A DNA stretch of 64,000 nt from Pokkaliibacter sp. MBI-7 (GCF_029846635.1 NZ_JARVTG010000001.1:1642501-1706500), one strand, 5' to 3'; counted from the first letter of the stretch, positions 34,404 to 44,492 are shown. The notes: generated from the sequence alone by a model not told the origin. Made by a program: numbers and translations.

Positions 34404-35975
34404 TCAGACATCGACCGTGGCGGTGATCTTGTCGATCACCTGTTCTTCCACAGCAGTGAGCGGAATGCGGTATTCAGGGCGGGTATGAACGTTGGGATAC
34501 AGCTCATCCAGACGCTTGGAACGGCCGGACTCGGTCACTTCGCGGGCATGCTTGCGATTAAACTGACGAGGCTCCTTCACCCCTACCGAGTGCGCGATGA
34601 TCTCCACCTCATGCATCATATTGTGGGCATAGTGCGCGACCCGTTCGGCCTTGTCGGTCGGGTCCAGTCCCTTCATCAGCTCCGGGTTATGTGTGGTAAT
34701 GCCAGTGGGGCAGGTGTTCTTGTTGCATTGCAGCGCCTGAATGCAGCCCAGTGAGAACAGAAAGCCGCGCGCCGACAGCACGAAATCGGCCCCCATACAC
34801 AGTGCCCAGGCCACCCCCGCCGGGGTAATCAGCTTGCCGGAGACCACCACCCTGATACGCTCGCGCAGGCCATATTCATTGAGCTTGTCGACCACCACAG
34901 GCAGGCTCTCGATGATCGGCAGGCCAACATAATCCATCAGGCTCTGCGGCGCCGCGCCGGTGCCACCATCAGCGCTGTCGATGGTGATAAAGTCCGGCGC
35001 CTTGTCGAAACCACGACGATGGATGGCCGCGAACAGATCATCAAAGAACTCGAACTGCCCCACTACCAGCTTCATACCCGTGGGCTTACCGGTCACATCA
35101 CGTACCCGGCTAACCAGATCAAGAATGTCATCGACATTATTGACCTCCTCATGGCCATTGGGGCTGATGGAGTCATGCCCCGCCGGAATGCCGCGAATTT
35201 CGGCAATTTCCTCATTGACCTTGATGGCCGGCAGAATCCCCCCCTTACCGGGTTTCGCCCCCTGACTGAACTTGATCTCAAACATCTTCACCTGCTCATG
35301 ACCGGCGATGGTGCGCAGGCGGTCATCAGACAGATGCCCATGTTCGTTGCGCACGCCGTATTTGGCCGTGCCAATCTGGAACACCAGATCCGCACCACCG
35401 GCCAGATGATAAGGAGACAGCCCGCCTTCGCCGGTATTCATCCAGATACCGGCTTTAGCCGCCCCTTTGGACAGCGCCGTGACGGCAGCCTTAGACAGCG
35501 CACCGTAACTCATGCCGGAGATATTGAAGATGCTTTTGGCGGTATAGGGCTGGCGGGCATAGCCTGCGCCCAGCGTCAGGTGACTGGCAGGCTCGGCCCG
35601 GCTCTCCTGCGTGGGAAAGGCGCAGTTGGCAAACATCACCGCCCCCACTCCGCTCAGGGGACGGGTAGAGCCGAAGGCCACGGTGGAATCGACATTCTTG
35701 GCTGCCCGGTACACCCACGAACGTTCCGCACGATTGAACGGCAGCTCTTCGCGATCCATGGCAAAGAAGTACTGACGGAAGAAGGTGCCCATGTGCTCGA
35801 AGAAGTAACGGAAGCGACCGATGATCGGGTAGTTATGACGTATGGTCTGGGTCGTCTGGGTGCGGTCGATAATGTACAGCGCCACCAGCCACAGCACACC
35901 GATACCCATCAGTATCATCAAACTCAGCGCGGTGACTTCCAGCGCGCGCATGCCATAGGCATCCAACCAGGTCAT
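34404..35975 (-). CDS. Membrane-anchored FMN-binding glutamate-synthase-like protein
   Basis: About 523 residues of the GltS_FMN family without the amidotransferase domain. An N-terminal TM helix (LMILMGIGVLWLVALYI) precedes the TIM-barrel core, with GMSYGALSKAAVTALSKGA, GEGGLSPYH, IKFSQGAKPGKGG, TIDSADGGTGAAP and the Cys-rich GCIQALQCNKNTCPTGI (3Fe-4S ligand region). The start at 35975 has AAGGAG 10 nt upstream; the open frame begins seven codons earlier. True glutamate synthase activity is doubtful; the reaction is unknown. It is the last of three spaced minus-strand genes. Confidence 0.88.
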   Translation of the reverse strand: MTWLDAYGMRALEVTALSLMILMGIGVLWLVALYIIDRTQTTQTIRHNYPIIGRFRYFFEHMGTFFRQYFFAMDREELPFNRAERSWVYRAAKNVDSTVAFGSTRPLSGVGAVMFANCAFPTQESRAEPASHLTLGAGYARQPYTAKSIFNISGMSYGALSKAAVTALSKGAAKAGIWMNTGEGGLSPYHLAGGADLVFQIGTAKYGVRNEHGHLSDDRLRTIAGHEQVKMFEIKFSQGAKPGKGGILPAIKVNEEIAEIRGIPAGHDSISPNGHEEVNNVDDILDLVSRVRDVTGKPTGMKLVVGQFEFFDDLFAAIHRRGFDKAPDFITIDSADGGTGAAPQSLMDYVGLPIIESLPVVVDKLNEYGLRERIRVVVSGKLITPAGVAWALCMGADFVLSARGFLFSLGCIQALQCNKNTCPTGITTHNPELMKGLDPTDKAERVAHYAHNMMHEVEIIAHSVGVKEPRQFNRKHAREVTESGRSKRLDELYPNVHTRPEYRIPLTAVEEQVIDKITATVDV

Positions 35976-36107
35976 AGTTGTTGGCTCCTTTTTCAAGCTA
36001 ATCAGGTTCTATTAACGTGTCTGGCTCTGACGGCGAGATCATGAACACGTACAACAGGGCTCGAGGGGCGACTGAATGGCTTATTCTGGGTGTTTCTGCT
36101 TCAGCCT

Positions 36108-38357
36108 TCAGGTAGCGTCGCCGTGCCCCTCCTTGATGTCATCGAAACGCTCATGGCGGCGTGCATCCTCAGCAGCAAGGGTCGCGGCCATCGCCGAGGC
36201 CGCAGAGACAATCTGTTGCTGCATGGGCGGCTCAATCTGTACAGTCTGACCCTCTTCGCTGGCGACGGTTCCCGGCAGTAGCACATGGACCGCACGATGG
36301 GCAAAGCTGATGCCGTTGTTCTCCAGCGCCTCTTTGACCAGACGGTAAGCTTCGCGCCGGATGACCCACTGCTCACCGGGTTTGGTGGTGAACTTCATGC
36401 GGAAAATCAGTGCCGACTCCTCCACCCGCATCACCCCCTGCGACTTCAGCGGTAACAGGAAGCAGGGCCCCATTTCTTCGTCTTCGAGCATTTTTTCGCC
36501 GACTTTCTTGACGATCTTGCGCACCTTTTCGACGTCGGTGTCATAGGGCAGACGGAACTCCAGCTTCATCGTCACCCAGTCACGGCTAAGATTCTTTACC
36601 GTAGAGATTTCACTGTAAGGAATGGTCTGTACCGCGCCCAGATGATGGCGCAGGCGCATGGAACGCAGAGCAATCTTTTCCACCGTGCCCTTGAGCCCGG
36701 CCACTTCGATGTACTCGCCACGGCGAAAGGCATCGTCAACCAGAAAGAACACACCAGAGATGATGTCCTGCACCAGCTTCTGCGCGCCAAAACCAACGGC
36801 AATCCCCACCACCCCGGCACCGGCCAGCAAGGGGCCGATCTGCACACCCACGGCATTGAGCATGCTCAGTACCGTGGTCACCACCAAAATCACCAGAATG
36901 AAGGAACGCAGCAGCGGCAGCAGGGTTTCAGTGCGACTGGCACCACCGCCTCCCCCTTCGCCTTCCAGATGAGCACTGCCATCATCGCTGTACTCATCAG
37001 GCAGATGACGCTCGATCAGCGACTGGATCATTTCCCAGGCCACATAGGCCACCAGCGCAATCACCAGCACGTCAATCACCGCCCGGCCGAGCTGGTGGGC
37101 GACGCTGTTCTCCATCATGCGCCAGGTGCCATACCCCAGCACTTCCAGCAGGGTCAGCACGGCGACCGACAACATGATCAGACGCAGACCGTTCTGCAGA
37201 ATGCGGATAAAGCGCTCGGAACGGCTGCGGAAAGTGCGGCTCTGCAGAAACGGCAGAGTAATCAGCCGGCGCAGGCAGGCATTGAAGAGACGGTCTACCA
37301 GCGGGAAAGCGATGGTCAGCCACCAGGCCAGCGCGAGCTTCTGTGCCAGCCCGAAATTGCCGATAAAGACGTTGTAGCTCCACACCAGCCACAGCACGAA
37401 CAGCCAGACCCCGGCCATCACCGGCCAGGCCTGCAGTACCGCCCGGCGCAGGCTGTCGGCGGCGCAGGCACTGCCGTCGTCGAACATATGCTCGAGCGCC
37501 ACCCGGTTATGCAGGACACAGCCTAGTGCGATCAGGTTCATCAGCATGCCACTGACGGGTTCGAGCAGGCTGACGTAAATTTCCGGCATGCCCATATCCA
37601 GCAACAGATTGAGGCCATGCTGATTTGTCGCCGCTACCAGCGTGAAACCCAGCACCCAGCGGTGGAATGACAGAGCAGGGGCACAGGCCAGCGGCAATGC
37701 ACGAATGCCGCGGGCATGGGGAGCAAAGATGGCCCGCGACAGCACCGCCACCAGACGCAGCGTTACCGCTACCGGCAGGGCCGCCAGCATCACCACCCGC
37801 ATCGGGTTATCTTCTGCCACCGCACTGATGGCCCACACCCAGGCGCCGAGCGCAAAGAACACCACGCGGATCAGATCGAGGATCACCCGCAGGCCCAGAT
37901 AGCCCAGCCGTGCCCCCCAGGTCAGCGACTGCACACTGCGCAGTCGTTGCTCCACCGGCAGCATACGCCAGCTGACGAGCCGTTCCAGCACGTAACCCAC
38001 CACTACCATGCCAATCAGCAGCAACACCAGCTTGAGCAGCCCGTAGCTCTGATAATCGGTCATCCGCCCCCACACTGGCTCCAGCGGCGACAGGTCCGCC
38101 ACAGCCTGATGTGCCTCCTGCAGGCGACTCTGGAACAGATTGGACTGATCCCGTACCTGCTGCAGCATGGTGGCGGCGCGGGCATTGGCCAGCGCGTTGT
38201 AATCCTCGGCAGTAGTGGTTGCCGCCATGGCCGGCAGGCTGAGTACCAGCGCCAGCAGTGTGGCGATCAGCATCACTGACCTGTGCTGCAGCCCTGTCAT
38301 ACCTGCCATCAGTAACTGCCATAGTGCTGGCTTACCGGGTCTGTACCGCACTGTCAT
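36108..38357 (-). CDS. Large MscS-type mechanosensitive channel
   Basis: About 749 residues, like YbiO/MscM-size channels and much larger than MscS (286). A signal-like N terminus and a coiled periplasmic segment precede many TM helices. The MscS core at about 500-560 contains GAGVVGIAVGFGAQKLVQD, then the beta domain FFLVDDAFRRGEYIEV. A long soluble tail ends near MAATLAAEDARRHE. Opens on hypo-osmotic shock. The ATG at 38357 has GGAG 6 nt upstream and lies 82 nt from the end of the ABC gene; the frame extends to 38447. Confidence 0.88.
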   Translation of the reverse strand: MTVRYRPGKPALWQLLMAGMTGLQHRSVMLIATLLALVLSLPAMAATTTAEDYNALANARAATMLQQVRDQSNLFQSRLQEAHQAVADLSPLEPVWGRMTDYQSYGLLKLVLLLIGMVVVGYVLERLVSWRMLPVEQRLRSVQSLTWGARLGYLGLRVILDLIRVVFFALGAWVWAISAVAEDNPMRVVMLAALPVAVTLRLVAVLSRAIFAPHARGIRALPLACAPALSFHRWVLGFTLVAATNQHGLNLLLDMGMPEIYVSLLEPVSGMLMNLIALGCVLHNRVALEHMFDDGSACAADSLRRAVLQAWPVMAGVWLFVLWLVWSYNVFIGNFGLAQKLALAWWLTIAFPLVDRLFNACLRRLITLPFLQSRTFRSRSERFIRILQNGLRLIMLSVAVLTLLEVLGYGTWRMMENSVAHQLGRAVIDVLVIALVAYVAWEMIQSLIERHLPDEYSDDGSAHLEGEGGGGGASRTETLLPLLRSFILVILVVTTVLSMLNAVGVQIGPLLAGAGVVGIAVGFGAQKLVQDIISGVFFLVDDAFRRGEYIEVAGLKGTVEKIALRSMRLRHHLGAVQTIPYSEISTVKNLSRDWVTMKLEFRLPYDTDVEKVRKIVKKVGEKMLEDEEMGPCFLLPLKSQGVMRVEESALIFRMKFTTKPGEQWVIRREAYRLVKEALENNGISFAHRAVHVLLPGTVASEEGQTVQIEPPMQQQIVSAASAMAATLAAEDARRHERFDDIKEGHGDAT

Positions 38358-38439
38358 TGTTTGCTCCTGTGATGCCACTGGCAGGCTGCAGGCCGTTTTT
38401 GCCCTGCCTGCCAGACCGGCATGAAGTCCTTGACCTGTC

Positions 38440-41058
38440 TTAGCCACTCAGTTTGCTGAACACCGTCCCTTCGCGACTAAGCTCGGCAAAGGTGCCCTGC
38501 TCCACCAGCTGTCCCTGCTGCATCACCAGCACCTGCTCGAAACGATCTGCCAGCTCGGCCCGGTTCAGTACCCAGATCTGCGTAGCTTCCGGATACTCCT
38601 GCAGCAGCACATCCATCATCCGTGTTTCGGCAATGGGGTCGAGGCCGGACGTCGCCTGATTGAGGATCAGAATATCCGGGTTCTTCAGCAGAACCCGCAC
38701 GATCGCCACTTTCTGCCGCTGCGATAGGGTCAGACGGCTGCCGCCGGTGCCGACGTGATAATTCAGGCCGATCCCCAGCAGGATATTTTCCAGCTGTTCC
38801 GATTCGATGATTTCGCGGATCAGCTGGCCAACCCGGGTCTGCGCTCTGGCCTGACCATACGCCGGACGGCCAAACAGCAGGTTGTCCTGCACACTGAGGC
38901 CGGGGTTGTACTGATCAGGATCAAAGGGCTGGTGATTCAGCCCCAGATCACGCATGCGTTTGGCAAACAGCTGACGGGCATAGAGAATGCGCGCCTGCAG
39001 CACCTTGTCGATCAGCCCCAGACGATGACGGGCAGGCGACACCTGGAAGGTCAGCGCCAGCAGGCGTTCGACAATTTCGCCGCTGAGGCTGTCGAGGTTG
39101 GTCTGATCACGCACCTTGGTCAGCAGGGTGCGGTAGTAAGGCAAGTCTTCATAACGAATGAAACTGAAGCGTTCAAACAGCTCGGAGTTCTCATCCAGAT
39201 CGGAGAACAGGTCCACCATGGTGGAGGTAAGCTCGATGCCGATACGCAGGAAGGTATCAAACAGCTCCTGATCACGCAGGAACTGCTGCAAGCCGGGCCG
39301 TCCGGCAATCACCTGATAATCCAGCTCACGGCCGATCACCACACCGAACATCAGGTTCTCAATGACGTTGAGGTTGGTGTTGTAGCGCTGTTCGTCAAAC
39401 ACTTCCACCAGCCCTTCGTACTCCTTCTCCTGCAGGCGCTGACGCAGTACATGGCGGGCGGCAACGATGCGCTCGATCTTCTCCTTCGGCGCGTGTTCAT
39501 CCAGCTTGCCCAGCAAGCCCAGCTGAATCACATCCTGCTTCAGGTCGACCTGCTCCAATACCGACGACAGGCGCACATGGAGTTCGCTCATGGAATCCAG
39601 ACCAAGCCGCTGCAGATCGGTCCAGTCCTGCTGCGGGTCATCTTCGCTGTTACCGGACAGACGGGCCTGCTGAGCATCCCAGCGCTGCTCCTCACCGTAT
39701 TCGCGGGCCGCGGTATACAGACCGTAATAGACGTTGGCGCGCAGGGTGCCAGTAAAGATATGGGCGTTGTCGCTGACGTACCCCACCTTCTCGCCGATGG
39801 TCGACTGCGGCAGGCTATTCATGTCCGCCTCGGCCAGCAGCAGTTTGCCCTGGGTTGGCTGATACAGTCTGGCCAGCAGTCGCGCCAGCTCTTCCTTGCC
39901 GCTGCTGGCATTGCCGACGATGGCGATTTTTTGCCCAAGTGACAGACGGAAGTTGATACGCTCCAGCAGGTTGAACCCGACATGCTCGGCGTAGCTCAGA
40001 TTGGTTGCCTGCCAGCTGCCAGCAGACATATCCAGCGGCGCAGCCGGTGCATCCTGCAGATGGGCATCGAGCATGCCGGGCGGCTGGAACTGCTCGACAA
40101 TCTGCTCGTACTTGATGCGGATGTCCTCTTTGCTCTGATAATAGGTCAGCAGCTCTTTCCAGGGGTCATTCAGCTCCTTGAACGCCGCAATGGCGGTGAC
40201 CAGTGCCCCCAGTGACAGCTGGCCATTGATGACGTAATAACCACCCAGCAAATAGAAGAAGAACGGCGTCACCTGAGCCAGAAAGTTATTGAGGAACTTG
40301 ATGAAGAACTTACGTTTGTAGATGTCGTAGCGGATGGTGAAGATAGTGCCCAGCCAGGAGCTGATCACGGCCTTCTCATAGCGGCTGGTATGGTTGGCAT
40401 GGATTTCCTGCATGCCATTGATGGAGTCACTGAGGCGATCACCCAGTTTGCGCACCGTCAGCACCCGCTCCTTGCTCAGGCGGTTAACCACCCGCTGCAG
40501 ACGCGGAATCAGCCACAGCTGGAACGGATACAGTGCCGTCGCCAGCAACCCCAGCCATAACGACTGGTTAAAGATGAAGAACAGGTAGGTAATCAGCATG
40601 CCGCCCTGGAATGCGGGCAGCGCATAGGCATCACCGACAAAACCGCCCAGCGGCTCAGTCTCGGAGATCAGGATGGGCAGCATCTCGCCCTGTGACACCT
40701 TCTTGTAGTGCGGCAGCGGGAAACGCAGCATCTGCGCAAACAAATCAAAACGCAGGCGCCGCAGCATCCGCTCACCGACCACACCGCGATAGACGTTGAG
40801 GACGTACTTCATCACCCCATTGATGATGACCAGCACCAGAAACAGGGAGCACAGCAGCACCAGATACGTGAGCTGATCAATGGGAAAACCCAGAATGGTA
40901 TCCGGAATGTTGGCGCCACCGATGGCATCGTTGATGATTTTCTTGGGAACTGCCAGCGTCCAGTACATGAACGGCAGAGAAGCCACCGTCAGCAGCAGGA
41001 TCAGTATCTGATCGCGCCGGGTGTGCTTGAGGATGTAGCGAAATATTGATGACTCCAT
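38440..41058 (-). CDS. ABC exporter-like protein with degenerate ATPase site
   Basis: 872 residues: an exporter-type transmembrane region (about 1-320, six helices) fused to a nucleotide-binding fold. Every key residue is altered. Walker A is GNASSGKE (382-389, no Ser/Thr after Lys), the signature is LTLSQRQ (777-783), Walker B reads ILILNQA (796-802, Asp-Glu replaced by Asn-Gln), and the switch His is missing (WVLNRAEL). About 320 unassigned residues (450-770) separate the Q-loop region from the signature. The frame is intact and codons normal, so this is not a decayed gene. The ATG at 41058 has AGGCGG 5 nt upstream. It could act as a non-hydrolytic regulator or partner. Confidence 0.88.
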   Translation of the reverse strand: MESSIFRYILKHTRRDQILILLLTVASLPFMYWTLAVPKKIINDAIGGANIPDTILGFPIDQLTYLVLLCSLFLVLVIINGVMKYVLNVYRGVVGERMLRRLRFDLFAQMLRFPLPHYKKVSQGEMLPILISETEPLGGFVGDAYALPAFQGGMLITYLFFIFNQSLWLGLLATALYPFQLWLIPRLQRVVNRLSKERVLTVRKLGDRLSDSINGMQEIHANHTSRYEKAVISSWLGTIFTIRYDIYKRKFFIKFLNNFLAQVTPFFFYLLGGYYVINGQLSLGALVTAIAAFKELNDPWKELLTYYQSKEDIRIKYEQIVEQFQPPGMLDAHLQDAPAAPLDMSAGSWQATNLSYAEHVGFNLLERINFRLSLGQKIAIVGNASSGKEELARLLARLYQPTQGKLLLAEADMNSLPQSTIGEKVGYVSDNAHIFTGTLRANVYYGLYTAAREYGEEQRWDAQQARLSGNSEDDPQQDWTDLQRLGLDSMSELHVRLSSVLEQVDLKQDVIQLGLLGKLDEHAPKEKIERIVAARHVLRQRLQEKEYEGLVEVFDEQRYNTNLNVIENLMFGVVIGRELDYQVIAGRPGLQQFLRDQELFDTFLRIGIELTSTMVDLFSDLDENSELFERFSFIRYEDLPYYRTLLTKVRDQTNLDSLSGEIVERLLALTFQVSPARHRLGLIDKVLQARILYARQLFAKRMRDLGLNHQPFDPDQYNPGLSVQDNLLFGRPAYGQARAQTRVGQLIREIIESEQLENILLGIGLNYHVGTGGSRLTLSQRQKVAIVRVLLKNPDILILNQATSGLDPIAETRMMDVLLQEYPEATQIWVLNRAELADRFEQVLVMQQGQLVEQGTFAELSREGTVFSKLSG

Positions 41059-41382
41059 GTACCCGCCTGTTGACCTGACCTGGCGACCGCACCACACTTG
41101 CCGCCGAAACACTGTAAAGACTGACTGTATATAAGCTAACTATAAGAACGTGCTGACGATCTCGCGAGCTGGCAGCAATGGCTGAGAGTGGGGAGTTTTC
41201 TCAATGAAAATGAACATCCTGCCACTCTTTTCAATGCCCGATGGCCAGCGCGCACGTTTTGAGTCTGTTTACGCTCTGTACCCAAGAGCAGCCTGTGCCC
41301 GGATAGGGAAGAACCACCATCGCTGGCGAAGCTGACTGTCAGTAGGTGCTCACAGGCTCCGTCAGCTTTCGAGGAGCACTCA
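41059..41382. other. Divergent intergenic region
   Basis: 324 bp between the ABC-like gene (-) and the glycosyltransferase operon (+), with an AT-rich patch (TGTATATAAGCTAACTATAAG, 41125-41145) that may hold a promoter on either strand. A small minus-strand open frame at 41136-41447 overlaps the glycosyltransferase and was not accepted. No hairpin or repeat was recognised. Confidence 0.4.
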
Positions 41383-42732
41383 TTGGAAACACCTAGTGAT
41401 TCTGCCGCCACAGCCGGGGCAGCGGAATACCGCCCTGTCGGTAACAATATAGCCCTGATTTTAAAAGGCTACCCACGCCTGTCGGAAACCTTTATTGCAC
41501 AGGAGATTCGTGCGCTGGAGCAGCGTGGTCTGAACATCCTGCTGGTTTCACTGCGTCACCCCACCGACAAACGTACTCATCCGATTCATGATGAAATCCG
41601 CGCACCAGTGCTTTACCTGCCGGAGTATCTGTATCAGGAACCCTGGCGTGTCTGTAAAGGCCTGGTAAAAAGCGTAAGACTACCGGGCTTTGCCAGTGCT
41701 GTCAGGGCTTTCCTGCGCGACCTGTATCGCGACCGCAGCCCCAACCGGGTAAGACGCTTTGGTCAGGCGCTGGTCCTCGCGGCGGAGCTGCCGCAACAAT
41801 ACCGGCAATTGTATGCCCATTTCATTCATACCCCAGCGTCCGTAACCCGCTACACAGCGTTGCTTTGCCAGCTGCCCTGGTCCGCCTCGGCTCACGCCAA
41901 GGACATCTGGACCCTTGAGCCCTGGGAGCTGCGGGAAAAGCTCGCTGATCTTGAATGGATTGCCACCTGTACCGGCGCCAACCATCACTACCTGCAACGT
42001 CTCAGCCCTGACCCGGACAAGGTACGGCTGGTCTATCACGGTCTCGACTTCAGTCGCTTCGACAGCCCGGCTGTCAGCCACTCTAGCCACGATGGCCGTA
42101 CCGCCAGCGCCCCAGTGACACTGGTATCCGTTGGCCGGGCCGTGCCGAAAAAGGGCTACGACGTACTGCTGCAGGCGCTGGCGCAACTGCCTGCCGACCT
42201 GCACTGGCGCTTCCTGCATATCGGCGGTGGCAGTGAGCTGGATAAGCTAAAAGCTCAGGCTCAGCAACTCGGCATCGCCGGGCGCATCGAGTGGCGTGGC
42301 GCCCTGCCGCAAAAAGAGGTGCTGGAAGCCTATCGTCAGGCTGACCTGTTCGTACTGGCATCGCGCATCACGGCCGACGGTGACCGGGATGGTCTGCCCA
42401 ATGTACTGATGGAAGCCCAGAGCCAGCGGCTGGCCTGTCTGGCGACAGATATTTCCGGTATTCCAGAGCTGATCATGGATGAACAGACCGGTCTGCTGGT
42501 ACCCCAGCAGGATGCCACAGCGCTGACGCAGGCCCTGCAGCGCCTGATCACCACCCCGCAGCTGCGGCTGCAGCTGGGCGAGGCAGGCTATCAGCGGGTC
42601 AGGCAGGTGTTCACCATGGCACGCGGCATCGACCAGCTGATGGGGCTGTTCCAGCAGGGCACCGCCCATCCTGCCGATGACTTCACCAAGCCCGGCAACA
42701 CGGCTGCGGATGCCTGTTCATGCTGCGAGTAG
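41383..42732 (+). CDS. Glycosyltransferase family 4
   Basis: 449-residue GT-B glycosyltransferase resembling colanic-acid/WcaL-type enzymes. The N-terminal ALILKGYPRLSETFIAQEI is characteristic of this group; the C-terminal donor domain has VSVGRAVPKKGYDVLLQAL and the DGLPNVLMEAQ motif. Translation starts at TTG 41383: GAGGAG lies exactly 6 nt before it and no alternative ATG fits. The 3' end overlaps the next glycosyltransferase by 13 nt. It probably acts on a cell-surface polysaccharide at the inner membrane. Confidence 0.9.
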   Translation: METPSDSAATAGAAEYRPVGNNIALILKGYPRLSETFIAQEIRALEQRGLNILLVSLRHPTDKRTHPIHDEIRAPVLYLPEYLYQEPWRVCKGLVKSVRLPGFASAVRAFLRDLYRDRSPNRVRRFGQALVLAAELPQQYRQLYAHFIHTPASVTRYTALLCQLPWSASAHAKDIWTLEPWELREKLADLEWIATCTGANHHYLQRLSPDPDKVRLVYHGLDFSRFDSPAVSHSSHDGRTASAPVTLVSVGRAVPKKGYDVLLQALAQLPADLHWRFLHIGGGSELDKLKAQAQQLGIAGRIEWRGALPQKEVLEAYRQADLFVLASRITADGDRDGLPNVLMEAQSQRLACLATDISGIPELIMDEQTGLLVPQQDATALTQALQRLITTPQLRLQLGEAGYQRVRQVFTMARGIDQLMGLFQQGTAHPADDFTKPGNTAADACSCCE

Positions 42733-43895
42733 CCTTCTATGCGCCGCTGAAGCCGCCTGATCATCCCAATCCTTCCGGCGACCGCCAGATCGCCCGGCTG
42801 TTCATACAGGCCCTGCAGCAGGCGGGCTGCCAGGTTGAGCTCGCCAGCCGTCTTCGCAGCCGTGACGGCAAGGGCGACCTGTTACGCCAGCAGCGTATCG
42901 GGCAGGTTGCCAGTGGTCTGGCCCGACGGCTGATCCGCCGCTATCAGCGCCTGCCAGTGGCTCAGCGCCCACAGCTGTGGTTCACCTATCATCACTATCA
43001 CAAGGCACCTGACTGGATTGGCCCGCAGGTCGCTGATGCGCTGAACATTCCCTACGTGATTGCCGAAGCGTCCTATTCTGCCCGCCAGCACCACGGCCCC
43101 TGGCAGCACGGTCTGGAAGGCAGTATTCGCGGTCTGCGCCGTGCCGATGCGCTGCTCTGTCTCAACCCCAAGGATCAGCCAGCCCTGCGTCAGCTGCTGG
43201 GAGAGCAGGCACCGCTGCATCGCTTTCCACCTTTTCTGGATCTCAGCCCCTACCTTCGGCTCGACACCGCGGCTGCCCCTGCACGGCAGCTCGCCAGACA
43301 GCAGCTGGGGGAACAATGGCAGATACCCGCTGACCGCCCCTGGCTGATTACTGCGGCGATGATGCGCCCGGGTGACAAGCAGGCGTCCTACCATCTGCTG
43401 GCCGAAGCGTTGCGGCAGCTGCCTGACCGGCCATGGCAACTGCTGGTGCTGGGTGATGGACTGGCCCGGACTGACATCGAAAACGATTTCCGCGGCCTGC
43501 CGGTCAGCTGGCTCGGTCGCCAGCCCCCCGAAGCCCTGCAGCCCTGGCTCAGTGCTGCTGACCTGTTTGTCTGGCCCGCCGTTAATGAAGCCTTCGGCAT
43601 GGCGTTACTGGAAGCCCAGGCGTGCGGACTGGCTGTGATCGCCGGTGATGAAGGTGGCGTCGCCTCCATCCTCGCCCCCGAGGCCAGCCAGGCAGTCACC
43701 CCACGGGACAGTCAGGCCTTTGCCCGTGCTGTGGCTGCCGCACTGGATAGCGATCTTCATCAGCGTGGCCTGCAGGCTCGTCAGCATGTACTTGATCATC
43801 ATGGCCTGCCCGCTGCCAGTCAGCAGCTGCAGCAATTGCTCAGCGCACTTGTGGATAAATACGCCAGTCCGGCTCAGGCAGAGGGAACAGAATGA
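42720..43895 (+). CDS. Glycosyltransferase family 4 (second)
   Basis: 391-residue GT-B enzyme. The N-terminal VAFYAPLKPPDHPNPSGDR acceptor loop and the C-terminal WPAVNEAFGMALLEAQACGL donor motif with the E-x7-E arrangement are visible. It overlaps the preceding gene by 13 nt and the following phosphatase by 4 nt (ATGA), so the three are translationally coupled. Together they probably add sugars to an LPS or exopolysaccharide; acceptor and donor are unknown. Confidence 0.9.
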   Translation: MLRVAFYAPLKPPDHPNPSGDRQIARLFIQALQQAGCQVELASRLRSRDGKGDLLRQQRIGQVASGLARRLIRRYQRLPVAQRPQLWFTYHHYHKAPDWIGPQVADALNIPYVIAEASYSARQHHGPWQHGLEGSIRGLRRADALLCLNPKDQPALRQLLGEQAPLHRFPPFLDLSPYLRLDTAAAPARQLARQQLGEQWQIPADRPWLITAAMMRPGDKQASYHLLAEALRQLPDRPWQLLVLGDGLARTDIENDFRGLPVSWLGRQPPEALQPWLSAADLFVWPAVNEAFGMALLEAQACGLAVIAGDEGGVASILAPEASQAVTPRDSQAFARAVAAALDSDLHQRGLQARQHVLDHHGLPAASQQLQQLLSALVDKYASPAQAEGTE

Positions 43896-44479
43896 CTGTG
43901 GATATCTTACTGCTGCGCCACGGCCCCACCCTGTGGAATAGCGAGAAGCGCATTCAGGGTCGTACCGATATTCCCCTGTCTGCCGAAGGGCTCGACGCGC
44001 AGGCCGAACGCAGCCTGCCGTCGGACTGGCAGCAGGCTGTGTGGTACAGCAGCCCGCTGCAACGGGCTCGGCAAACGGCCGCTGCGCTGGGGCTTGAAGT
44101 GCAGCTGGCCCCGCTGCTGATAGAAATGGACTGGGGCGAATGGGAAGGACAACGCCTGCCGGAGCTGCGGCAACAGCTCGGCTCTGCCATGCAGACCATG
44201 GAAGACCGGGGTCTGGACCTGTGTCCGCCCGGCGGAGAGAGCCCCCGTCAGGTACAGCAGCGTCTGTATCGCTGGTGTGAAGAGCAGGCACTGCAGGCAT
44301 CCCAGCTGACTGAATACCGGGTTGGCGCGGTCACGCACAAAGGGGTGATCCGCGCCGCACTGGCAGCCGCCTGTGACTGGAATATGCTGGGCAAGGCGCC
44401 GGTCAAACTGGACTGGCAGCGGGCTCACTGGTTCCGCTGGCAGCAGGGCAGGCTCAGTCTGGTACAGGCCAACTGCTGA
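43892..44479 (+). CDS. Histidine phosphatase family protein
   Basis: 195-residue phosphoglycerate-mutase-like phosphatase: the RHG motif at residues 9-11 (LLLRHGPTLWN), the second Arg in SSPLQRARQTA, EMDWGEWEG and a distal His in THKGVI. Members include alpha-ribazole phosphatase and small-molecule phosphatases. The ATGA overlap with the glycosyltransferase suggests it may dephosphorylate a sugar intermediate, but this rests on context alone. Confidence 0.88.
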   Translation: MTVDILLLRHGPTLWNSEKRIQGRTDIPLSAEGLDAQAERSLPSDWQQAVWYSSPLQRARQTAAALGLEVQLAPLLIEMDWGEWEGQRLPELRQQLGSAMQTMEDRGLDLCPPGGESPRQVQQRLYRWCEEQALQASQLTEYRVGAVTHKGVIRAALAAACDWNMLGKAPVKLDWQRAHWFRWQQGRLSLVQANC

Positions 44480-44492
44480 GCAGCCAAAGCGT

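Noticed and set aside
35019..36044. 341-residue plus-strand open frame
   Set aside because: Antisense of the FMN glutamate-synthase-like gene, whose motifs are unambiguous.
38755..39942. 395-residue plus-strand open frame
   Set aside because: Antisense to the ABC-like protein; no domain and no ribosome site.
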